NCBI GenBank assembly: GCA_030598305.1
Contig: JAUVQC010000111.1
Coordinates: 1-5,354, forward strand
Reading direction: 5' to 3'
DNA from: Actinomycetes bacterium
GTDB taxonomy: Bacteria > Actinomycetota > Acidimicrobiia > UBA5794
DNA: 5,354 bases
Below the pieces are notes generated by a model. That model made no database searches. It was not told the origin of the DNA and saw only the letters and a list, made by a program, of their open reading frames with translations. This document shows, piece by piece, positions 1-5,354 of the stretch (its first letter is position 1; each line of letters opens with the position of its first letter). The translations under genes and the position numbers were made by a program.

Positions 1-1
1 C

Positions 2-217
2 GACACGACCGGCGCGGTCCTGTCCGTCGGTTCCCGTGGCACCGGCGTCAGGACACTTCAGAACTCGCTCAACACGCAAGGATTCGAGGCCGGACCGGCG
101 GACGGAATAGTTGGGCCGTTGACATTGCGAGCCGTTCTCTCCTTCCAGAAGTACTCGAAGCTGTGGGTCGACGGCCTCGTCGGTCCCCGTACCCTGGCCG
201 CCCTCGGCATGGGTTAA
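2..217 (+). CDS. C-terminal fragment of a peptidoglycan-binding-domain protein (5' end outside window)
   Basis: The open frame enters from the left edge and ends at TAA 215-217, leaving 71 residues. They form one essentially complete PG_binding_1-type repeat (the three-helix domain seen in many wall hydrolases). The signs are LSVGSRGTGVRTLQNSLNTQ, then GF and a PADGIVGPLT turn, then a second helix (RAVLSFQKY), and the closing DGLVGPRTLAALG. The paired D-G-x-x-G-x-x-T turns are typical of the family. Such domains bind cell-wall peptidoglycan and usually sit at one end of a secreted amidase, peptidase, transpeptidase or transglycosylase. The catalytic part, any signal peptide and any further repeats lie upstream, so the enzyme class cannot be told. 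The next gene starts 66 bases downstream on the same strand and is also a wall-biogenesis gene, so a shared envelope role is likely. An imperfect inverted repeat (218-224 with 242-247) just after the stop could be a weak terminator. Confidence 0.85.
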   Translation, partial: DTTGAVLSVGSRGTGVRTLQNSLNTQGFEAGPADGIVGPLTLRAVLSFQKYSKLWVDGLVGPRTLAALGMG

Positions 218-283
218 GGGAACCGGCATCAATGCGCATCAGGTCCCAGCCCCATTTCGAGATAGGTGCGATAGCCTTGGTAC

Positions 284-1918
284 ATGACCGAGCGATCAAA
301 CGAGAGCCCTGCACGTAGCGGCCTCGTCGCCGCGGTACTCGGCGCAGTGTTCCCCGGCCTCGGGCATGGGTACATCGGGCGGTGGTGGCGCGCCGCAGCC
401 ATGGTGGTACCAACGATCGGTCTGATCGCGCTTGTCGTGGTCGTAGCACGTACGCCGCGTTTCGAGCTCCTTGGAGTCCTCGTGTCACCTGCGGTCCTAC
501 GCGGGATCCTCGTCGCCAACCTCTTCATCGTCGTGTGGCGCGTCGCTGGGGTCGCTGACCCCTATCGACTCGCCCGCGGGCACACGAGCGCTTGGACCAC
601 AGCGACCGTTCTGCTGCTCGGATTCCTTGTCGCGCTGCCCCACGTCGTGATTGCCAGATACACCCTCGACGCCGCAGCTGCCCTTGACCAAGTGTTCGTG
701 ACCGGCGAACCTGTTCCGCTGGTGTCTCTCGAGGAACCGCTCGATTCGGGGGCCGTTCCCGATGGCGGCGCCGTGATCCTGCCGATTCCTGACCCAGCAA
801 CGGTTGTGGCGGTGGCACCTGTCGTGACCACGCTTCCGAGCGACCTCGTGTTCGTCGACGGGATAGGCGATCCCGAAGCAGTGGCACTCCCACCAGAGAG
901 CGCGCAGCCTCGAAGTACACCCCTGGCCTCGCTCATAGGAGCCGACTATGACGGGCTCGATCGCATCACCATCCTCCTGGTCGGCGGTGACGGCGGCCCG
1001 GGTCGCAGCGGTAGCCGCACCGACACCATCATGGTCGCGACGTTCGACACAGAGACGGGGAAATCAGCGGTGTTCGGCATTCCGCGGAACATGACCCATG
1101 CGCCCCTACCCGAAGAGTGGAGCACAGCGTTTGTCGACCTCGAGAAGAAGCTGACGCCGTGGGAGGAAAAGAGACAGTGGACGGACGATGACGGAGACGG
1201 CGAGCCGGATCAGTTCGAGCCATGCCACTGCTTCCCCGACCAGATCAACGCGATCTACCCGTACACGCGCAAGTGGGTCGAGACATACCCCAATGAGGTG
1301 GATCCCGGGCTTGCGGCGCTCAGAGACACGCTCCAGATCATGCTCGGCCTCGAGATCGACTACTACGCAATGGTGAACATGTCCGGCTTCGTCAGGCTCG
1401 TCGATGCGCTCGGTGGGGTGCGGGCCTACGTAACGAGCTATGTCCAGACGGAGGTATCGCCTGCCCGGGAGGGGGAGGACTGGATCGAGATCAGCCTCAG
1501 CCCCGGTTGGCAACGGTTGAACGGCCACCAAGCTCTGGCGTACGTCAGGGAGCGGCGCTCGACATCGGACTACACGAGGATGAAACGGCAACGGTGCCTT
1601 CTCAAGGCTGTCGCATCCCAGATGGATCCTGTCACGATCGCGACACGGTTCTCAAGGATATCGCGAGCAATGGCGTCCTCTGTACGGACCGATATCCCAC
1701 TCGAGCTGCTGCCATCCCTCCTGAGGCGCGGATCTTCGCTCGATCTGAGCGACATCGCGACGATCGGGTTTGTGCCGCCGTACTACACGCCCAACCTCGA
1801 CTACCGGGGAAAGCCGACTCCGGACCTTCTCCGGATCCACGCAATGGTGCGCTGGGCGCTCAATGCAGACGTCGATACCGAGTTCGAGACAGGTCGTGAT
1901 TCAGAGTGCAGGATCTGA
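284..1918 (+). CDS. LytR-CpsA-Psr (LCP) family protein with multi-helix N-terminal membrane domain, paralog 1
   Basis: 544 residues. LCP enzymes act outside the membrane and transfer glycopolymers from a polyprenyl-pyrophosphate carrier to peptidoglycan; the polymer used here is unknown. Residues 1-125 look like about four membrane helices (roughly 12-28, 36-56, 66-90, 103-124) and include FPGLGHGYIGRWWRA. A Pro/Ala/Val-rich linker follows (about 126-220), then the LCP domain (about 226-500). Visible LCP marks are ITILLVGGDGG, the R245-T246-D247 triad, IPRNM (R268, with N269 where many members have Asp), IDYYAMVNMSGFVRLVDALGG (358-378, contiguous), LNGHQALAYVRERR (R422, R424), and D429 through R435-Q436. 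Residues 271-345 hold a family-atypical segment with CHCFP (C314, C316) and a D-x-D-x-D-G-x-x-D pattern (301-309). Other cysteines are C438 and C542. ATG 284 is the first start after an in-frame TAG at 272; AGGTG at 264-268 is a distant, weak ribosome site. A paralog follows after 63 bases, so cotranscription is likely. The family call is firm; the substrate is unknown. Confidence 0.9.
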   Translation: MTERSNESPARSGLVAAVLGAVFPGLGHGYIGRWWRAAAMVVPTIGLIALVVVVARTPRFELLGVLVSPAVLRGILVANLFIVVWRVAGVADPYRLARGHTSAWTTATVLLLGFLVALPHVVIARYTLDAAAALDQVFVTGEPVPLVSLEEPLDSGAVPDGGAVILPIPDPATVVAVAPVVTTLPSDLVFVDGIGDPEAVALPPESAQPRSTPLASLIGADYDGLDRITILLVGGDGGPGRSGSRTDTIMVATFDTETGKSAVFGIPRNMTHAPLPEEWSTAFVDLEKKLTPWEEKRQWTDDDGDGEPDQFEPCHCFPDQINAIYPYTRKWVETYPNEVDPGLAALRDTLQIMLGLEIDYYAMVNMSGFVRLVDALGGVRAYVTSYVQTEVSPAREGEDWIEISLSPGWQRLNGHQALAYVRERRSTSDYTRMKRQRCLLKAVASQMDPVTIATRFSRISRAMASSVRTDIPLELLPSLLRRGSSLDLSDIATIGFVPPYYTPNLDYRGKPTPDLLRIHAMVRWALNADVDTEFETGRDSECRI

Positions 1919-1981
1919 CGGTTCACCTACCGCATCTCTGATTCCGCGGTACCGTTGCGATATCAGGCGTTCGAGGGGACG

Positions 1982-3601
1982 ATGGCCACCGACGTATCAA
2001 CTGACAGACGACACGCAGTAGGGGATGGGCAGTCGATCCCGTCATACCGACCGTGGCTCGGCGCTGCGCTCAGTGTCGTCGTTCCCGGACTCGGCCACGC
2101 GTACGCCCGTCGATATCTCCGCGGATTGGCCTGGTTCTCGCCCATGGTTGTGGCCGGTATCGCGCTCTTCTTCGGCCTCGGCATCTCGTTCACCGACCTC
2201 GTCAATGCAGCCCTCGACCCCACCGTCCTGTGGGGGGTCTTCTGGTTGAACGCCCTTGGTGCACTCTGGCGCGTGGGCGCAGCAGCAGATGCATTCAGGA
2301 TCCTTGGCAGCCAACCGATGGGTACCATGTCACTTGCTGTCGGCTGGTCGTTGCTTGCGTTGCTCGTCATCACACCTCACCTGATTGTCGGGCGATACGT
2401 CATTGACGCCGTAACGCTTGTATCGACGGTCTTCATCGTTGAGGGTGACGTCGTGGCAGAACCTCTCATCCCCATCGGAACCGATGCAGACATCGTGCCG
2501 GACCCCGCCCTTGGAACTCCCCGACCCGAGTTCGAATCGGTATTCAATCCCGAGATGTGGGATCCCGATGCGGTTGCGACCCGTATCCGTATCGCTGGCG
2601 AAAGATCCGCGAGGTCACCGGCACCGTTCCTGCCATTCAACGAGCGAGTCGGTGAGCGTCGGATCACGGTGCTCATCGCCGGGGGTGATGCTGGACCCGG
2701 GCGGGGAGGTATGCGCACAGACTCCATGATCGTCGCTTCGATTCACACGGGCACAGGCACGGCCGCCCTCTTCAGCTTCCCTCGGAACATGGGCTCAATA
2801 CCACTCCCGAAGAGGTTCGAGAATGCTTTCGCCGAGTTCGAGAAGAGGATCGCCCCGGAACCAGAACCGGTCGAAGAGGGACAGGAGCCACCAGAGTGGG
2901 AGAGCTGCAAGTGCTTCCCTGAACAGTTGAACGCTCTCTATCCCTTCACACGGAGATGGACGAGAACCTATCCCAACGAGGTTGACCCGGGTATGGCTGC
3001 CCTGCGCGACGTCCTCAGCGGGCTCATGGGTACACGGATCGACTACTACGCGCTCGTCGACATGGCAGCCTTCGTTGACCTTGTGGACGCGATCGGTGGA
3101 ATCGATGTGAACGTCCGCGAACCACTCCAGTCCGAGGTATCTCCACCCCGTGAAGGTGATCCGTGGGCAAAGGTCGACGTTGATGTGGGATGGAACCATC
3201 TCAGCGGATCCGAGGCCCTCGCATATGCGAGAGCACGAAAGGGGTCGAGCGACTATGCCCGCATGGAACGCCAAAGATGCATGCTGCGTGGAGTCGCAGC
3301 GAAGGCCGATCCGTTCACGGTACTGCGGTCATTCCCCGCAATCGTTGATGCCCTCGAGCACTCTGTCGTGACGGACATCCCGCGCTCGTTCGCAGCCGAA
3401 TTCATCGGTGCCGCGGCCGGGCTGGACTTCGACGACATCCAAACCGTCGGATTCACCCATGCGTACTGGGAGAGCGAGCGCGACCACCTGTACCACCCGA
3501 TACCGGATGTCAACCGAATCCGGTCAAAGGTACAACGCGTCTTCGCCGGACAGGACGCCGGTGAGTCCATCCCCATCGGGCAGGGCGAGTGCGATGTGTG
3601 A
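1982..3601 (+). CDS. LytR-CpsA-Psr (LCP) family protein with multi-helix N-terminal membrane domain, paralog 2
   Basis: 539 residues from ATG 1982, which has a purine-rich ribosome site GAGGGG at 1973-1978. An in-frame TTG at 1955 would add nine residues but looks weaker. The architecture matches the preceding gene: about four N-terminal helices (roughly 25-40, 48-68, 80-100, 117-140) with VVPGLGHAYARRYLRG, a linker to about 222, then the LCP domain. Marks are ITVLIAGGDAG, R245-T246-D247, FPRNM (R268, N269), IDYYALVDMAAFVDLVDAIGG (353-373, contiguous), EALAYARARK (R417, R419), D424 and R430-Q431. It shares the inserted segment CKCFPEQLNALYPFTRRW and YPNEVDPGMAALRD with its neighbour, and cysteines C309, C311, C433 and C537 occupy the same places. 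In place of the neighbour's D-x-D-x-D-G loop it has a Glu/Pro-rich stretch (about 291-307). The predicted role is glycopolymer transfer to peptidoglycan outside the membrane. The pair is best explained by an old tandem duplication, with the two copies perhaps using different polymers or acceptors. Confidence 0.9.
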   Translation: MATDVSTDRRHAVGDGQSIPSYRPWLGAALSVVVPGLGHAYARRYLRGLAWFSPMVVAGIALFFGLGISFTDLVNAALDPTVLWGVFWLNALGALWRVGAAADAFRILGSQPMGTMSLAVGWSLLALLVITPHLIVGRYVIDAVTLVSTVFIVEGDVVAEPLIPIGTDADIVPDPALGTPRPEFESVFNPEMWDPDAVATRIRIAGERSARSPAPFLPFNERVGERRITVLIAGGDAGPGRGGMRTDSMIVASIHTGTGTAALFSFPRNMGSIPLPKRFENAFAEFEKRIAPEPEPVEEGQEPPEWESCKCFPEQLNALYPFTRRWTRTYPNEVDPGMAALRDVLSGLMGTRIDYYALVDMAAFVDLVDAIGGIDVNVREPLQSEVSPPREGDPWAKVDVDVGWNHLSGSEALAYARARKGSSDYARMERQRCMLRGVAAKADPFTVLRSFPAIVDALEHSVVTDIPRSFAAEFIGAAAGLDFDDIQTVGFTHAYWESERDHLYHPIPDVNRIRSKVQRVFAGQDAGESIPIGQGECDV

Positions 3602-3604
3602 CGG

Positions 3605-3632
3605 ATGACTCACGACTGACGACTGGCGGCTG
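3605..3632. repeat. Degenerate 7-base tandem repeat (ACGACTG unit) between LCP2 and crcB
   Basis: Four consecutive heptamers can be read: ATGACTC (3605-3611), ACGACTG (3612-3618), ACGACTG (3619-3625) and GCGGCTG (3626-3632). The middle two are identical and the outer two each differ at two positions. The array begins four bases after the LCP stop codon and ends just before the GAGG that may serve the next gene. It is non-coding and strand-asymmetric. Units of this kind, read on the other strand as CAGTCGT, are known to give spurious Ser/Arg/Gln/Val-rich predicted proteins in environmental genomes. Its role here is unknown. Confidence 0.5.
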
Positions 3633-3643
3633 AGGACAAGAAG

Positions 3644-4060
3644 TTGTCGATTGTTGGCTGGTACCTTCCCCGACCGATGGGTCGTTCGTTTCAAGTTGCT
3701 GCTGCGGTGTTCCTCGGCGGGGTTGCAGGAACCTCGTTGCGGTTCGCCGTAGGTGAAGCGATGATCGGCCTTGGTTCGTCGGATCTGCCACCTGTCCTGA
3801 CAGTGAACCTCGTGGGGGCGTTCGTGCTCGGATGGTTCGCCGAGCGGGCACGCCACGCAGCCCCCTGGTCGACGCCTGTTGTGGCGTTCGTTGGCGTGGG
3901 TGTCCTCGGGTCCTTCACCACGTTCTCCGCCTTCAGCGTGGAATCCGCTGCACTGTTCCGGAGCGGTGCCTGGGTGGCCGGAACCGCGTACGTGTTGGTT
4001 TCGGTCCTTGGTGGATTCGCGACAGCGCGAATGGGCAGGCGACTCGGAGTTCCTCGATGA
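3644..4060 (+). CDS. crcB: Fluoride channel subunit CrcB/FluC, first of pair
   Basis: 138 residues from TTG 3644, which has GAGG at 3632-3635 as a well-spaced ribosome site. The alternative ATG 3677 gives 127 residues, nearer the family's usual length, but has no visible ribosome site, so the start is open. FluC proteins are small four-helix membrane proteins that dimerise head-to-tail and let toxic fluoride leave the cytoplasm. Family signatures (138-residue numbering) are FLGGVAGTSLRF near the start, VNLVGAFVLGWF with conserved N55, and GSFTTFSAFSVE (89-100), which holds the central sodium-site region (G89, T92) and the two pore phenylalanines F94 and F97. In helix 4, Y116 and S120 fall where the family's polar track lies. 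Basic residues cluster at the N-terminus, after helix 2 (ERARH) and at the C-terminus (RMGRRLGVPR), predicting both ends in the cytoplasm. The stop overlaps the next crcB start by four bases (ATGA), implying translational coupling. Confidence 0.93.
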   Translation: MSIVGWYLPRPMGRSFQVAAAVFLGGVAGTSLRFAVGEAMIGLGSSDLPPVLTVNLVGAFVLGWFAERARHAAPWSTPVVAFVGVGVLGSFTTFSAFSVESAALFRSGAWVAGTAYVLVSVLGGFATARMGRRLGVPR

Positions 4061-4410
4061 CGCCACTGTTGATAGCGCTCGGTGGTGGCATCGGCTCCTT
4101 GCTTCGATGGGGTCTCGCATCGATGATCCCTAAGGCTGATGATGGTTTTCCCGTCGGTATCACGGTTGTGAACATCGTGGGATCGTTCCTGCTCGGTCTG
4201 GTTGTCGGATTGGTGGCATCGGGGTTGATCCATGTCGCGACATCACCGATCACCATTGGCGTGCTTGGTGGCTTCACGACGTTCTCCACGTGGATGGTGG
4301 ATCTCGAGGAGGCACCGTCGAAGCGGATGACGGCAGCGATCGCTGTCGTTCCTGTGGTTCTCGGCCTTATGGCAGCAGTCGCAGGCCTTGCCATCGGGAT
4401 GGACAACTAG
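4057..4410 (+). CDS. crcB: Fluoride channel subunit CrcB/FluC, second of pair
   Basis: 117 residues from ATG 4057, which overlaps the preceding stop (ATGA, 4057-4060) and has GGAG at 4046-4049 as ribosome site. Four hydrophobic helices carry FluC signatures: LGGGIGSLLRW (8-18), VVNIVGSFLLGL with N39, and GGFTTFSTW (71-79). Its charge pattern is the reverse of its partner: R17 and K26 lie in the first loop and K89/R90 in the third, with none at the N-terminus, the second loop or the C-terminus. This predicts both ends outside, as expected for the antiparallel partner of a heterodimer. Some pore positions differ from the family. The second pore phenylalanine is W79, the nearby acidic residue is D82 instead of Glu, and helix 4 (about 92-114) is almost wholly aliphatic, with Val98 and Leu102 where the first subunit has Tyr and Ser. 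It may therefore be mainly a structural partner. The crcB family call is firm; the division of labour is inferred. Confidence 0.93.
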   Translation: MTPLLIALGGGIGSLLRWGLASMIPKADDGFPVGITVVNIVGSFLLGLVVGLVASGLIHVATSPITIGVLGGFTTFSTWMVDLEEAPSKRMTAAIAVVPVVLGLMAAVAGLAIGMDN

Positions 4411-4434
4411 CTGAAAGTCCGCACAGCCCTTCAG
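4411..4434 (+). terminator. Possible weak hairpin terminator after the crcB pair
   Basis: Directly after the crcB stop codon, CTGAA plus G (4411-4415, 4417) can pair with CTTCAG (4429-4434), with A4416 bulged and an 11-base loop, followed by TTT at 4435-4437. The stem is short and A/T-rich and the T-tract is only three bases, so this is a weak candidate. It is listed because its place is right for ending the crcB transcript. Confidence 0.25.
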
Positions 4435-4459
4435 TTTCGTCGGCTTCGAGCCGATGAGA
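4435..4459 (+). promoter_or_regulatory. 11-bp hairpin covering the first start codon of the PAS-protein gene
   Basis: Bases 4435-4445 pair with 4449-4459 around a three-base loop (TCG). There are eleven pairs, two of them G-U; the inner six (TCGGCT with AGCCGA) are perfect. The first in-frame ATG (4454-4456) lies wholly inside the right arm. In RNA this would hide that codon, or the structure may be a terminator or processing site, though no T-tract follows on either strand. If translation begins at ATG 4466, the hairpin ends six bases upstream of it. Confidence 0.4.
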
Positions 4460-5354
4460 AATCCAATGTCATCTGGATTGTTGAAACGCTCCGAGCGCCA
4501 TCGGCTCGTCGGGTTTCTGCTGCGCGTTCGCGTTGCGGTGTACCTCGCTGCGAGCATTCCCCTTGTGTTCGTCCCATCGGTCCCGATCGCAGTCAAGGTC
4601 GGTGGGGTCGGACTTGTCGCGTTGGGTGCGTTCGCACCGTTCATCGTTAGGCGTGGGGATCGATTCGCCGGTGTGCGGTTCTCTGCGTCGATCGACCTGG
4701 TCGCGTCGTATCTGCTCTGGTTGCTCGTCCCGTGGGCAGGTGCGATGTCACTCCTGCTGTCGATATGGGCCATAGCGATCGTCGTCTTCCTGAGTCCTGC
4801 CATGAGTGCCGCGCGCATCACACTCTTTGGCGTTGTACTCGAGGTGTCGAAAATCGCAGCAGTTGCGACGGGACTTGTGGACGCCGATTCGTCCGCGTCC
4901 GAGGCCACCGACATTGGCGTACTTTTCGCCAGAACGATCGTCCTGAGTGGTGCGTACGTCCTGTTCCGAGCGTTGGACGTGTACGTGGTCCAGTTGGCTG
5001 CTGCCGCCGAGACCGGTGGCGAGCGATATCGAAAGCTGATGGATGCTGCACCAACGGGCTACATAATCCAGGACGACTCACAGATCGTGTACGCCAACGT
5101 TGCTGCTGGTGAGATCCTGCAGCGGCCCGTATCGACGTTGCTCGGTGGGAGTGTTGGCGATTTCGTTGTGACAGAGGATCGATTCCGACTCGACCGCGCG
5201 ATGCAGGTCGTGTGGGATCGGCTCGAACCGATCACTCTCGAAAGCCTCCAGATCCTGACGGATCGGGTGGCGCACCGGTGGGTCGATGCGACATGCACGG
5301 TGATAGACCACGGACGGGATCTCGCGGTGCAGGTTGCGTTGCACGACCGCTCAG
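4454..5354 (+). CDS. Membrane-anchored PAS-domain signalling protein, N-terminal part (3' end outside window)
   Basis: The frame stays open for 300 codons to the window edge, so the protein is truncated here. ATG 4454 is the first start after an in-frame TGA at 4412; ATG 4466 is an equally plausible start, and neither has a strong ribosome site. A basic N-terminus (KRSERHR) precedes hydrophobic segments at roughly 28-45, 48-65, 80-97, 99-120, 124-142 and 158-172, a sensory-type membrane region. A short linker (RALDVYVVQLAAAAETGGE) leads into a PAS fold at about 190-298. Its marks are RYRKLMDAAPTGYIIQDDSQ, IVYANVAAGEILQ, the LLGGSVGDFV turn, and the final strands RWVDATCTV and AVQVALHDRS. The last is where such domains normally hand over to the output module. 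That output (histidine kinase, GGDEF/EAL, or another PAS) lies past the edge and cannot be told. The bound signal or ligand is also unknown. Membrane plus PAS is clear; sensor histidine kinase or cyclic-di-GMP enzyme is an inference. Confidence 0.8.
   Translation, partial: MRNPMSSGLLKRSERHRLVGFLLRVRVAVYLAASIPLVFVPSVPIAVKVGGVGLVALGAFAPFIVRRGDRFAGVRFSASIDLVASYLLWLLVPWAGAMSLLLSIWAIAIVVFLSPAMSAARITLFGVVLEVSKIAAVATGLVDADSSASEATDIGVLFARTIVLSGAYVLFRALDVYVVQLAAAAETGGERYRKLMDAAPTGYIIQDDSQIVYANVAAGEILQRPVSTLLGGSVGDFVVTEDRFRLDRAMQVVWDRLEPITLESLQILTDRVAHRWVDATCTVIDHGRDLAVQVALHDRS

Noticed and set aside
119..124. Exact TTGACA -35 box
   Set aside because: It lies inside the peptidoglycan-binding coding region and no -10-like hexamer occurs about 17 bases downstream.
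232..239. ATGCGCAT palindrome upstream of LCP1
   Set aside because: A single 8-base palindrome is common by chance, and there is no second copy or promoter context to support an operator.
1938..1966. Inverted repeat CTGAT/ATCAG around CGGTACCG between the LCP genes
   Set aside because: Five-base arms with wobble-rich inner pairing are close to chance. It has no T-tract, and the short gap suggests cotranscription rather than termination.
3602..3643. Fluoride riboswitch upstream of the crcB pair
   Set aside because: The gap is only 42 bases and is mostly heptamer repeats. I do not see the paired GG/CC elements and pseudoknot pattern of the crcB RNA motif, so control by fluoride at this point is not supported.
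3524..4120. Long minus-strand open frame (198 codons) across crcB
   Set aside because: It is antisense to two well-recognised genes, its product is Arg/Ser/His-rich without any domain, and such frames are expected opposite G/C-rich coding DNA. The same holds for the other antisense frames over both LCP genes and the PAS gene.
4243..4914. Minus-strand open frame of 223 codons over the PAS gene start
   Set aside because: The plus-strand frame shows clear membrane segments and a PAS domain, whereas the minus-strand product is Thr/Ser/Arg-rich and featureless.

Overview
This window looks like chromosomal DNA from a high-GC, Gram-positive-type bacterium, most likely an Actinomycetota member. An environmental lineage such as Acidimicrobiia is my guess from protein style and is not proven. 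Supporting signs are G/C-rich third codon positions, tight same-strand gene packing, and two LytR-CpsA-Psr (LCP) cell-wall transferases with the Arg-Gln-Arg-Cys variant that I associate with actinobacterial members. All genes I can support are on the + strand. I see no mobile element, CRISPR array, tRNA or rRNA.

Layout: (1) Positions 2-217 are the end of a protein with a C-terminal peptidoglycan-binding repeat. (2) Positions 284-1918 and 1982-3601 hold two tandem, clearly paralogous LCP proteins. Each has an N-terminal block of about four membrane helices in front of the extracytoplasmic LCP domain, and both share an unusual inserted segment and four conserved cysteines. (3) A 42-base gap carries degenerate 7-base tandem repeats. 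(4) Positions 3644-4060 and 4057-4410 are two overlapping crcB/fluC fluoride-channel genes. (5) A 43-base gap holds two possible hairpins, one covering the first possible start codon of the next gene. (6) From 4454 to the window end lies the 5' part of a membrane protein with a PAS domain, probably a sensor kinase or other signalling protein.

Functionally, the left half is cell-envelope work: binding peptidoglycan, then attaching lipid-linked glycopolymers to it. The crcB pair is a self-contained fluoride-export unit. Its two subunits have opposite charge patterns, as expected for an antiparallel heterodimer. The second subunit has also lost several pore residues, which predicts one good and one degenerate pore. 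The PAS protein may begin a separate transcription unit.

I did not find an obviously new multi-gene system. The points most worth a second look are the LCP subfamily (four-helix N-terminus, cysteine-bearing insert, a calcium-loop-like motif in one paralog), the asymmetric fluoride channel, and the hairpin over the PAS-gene start.
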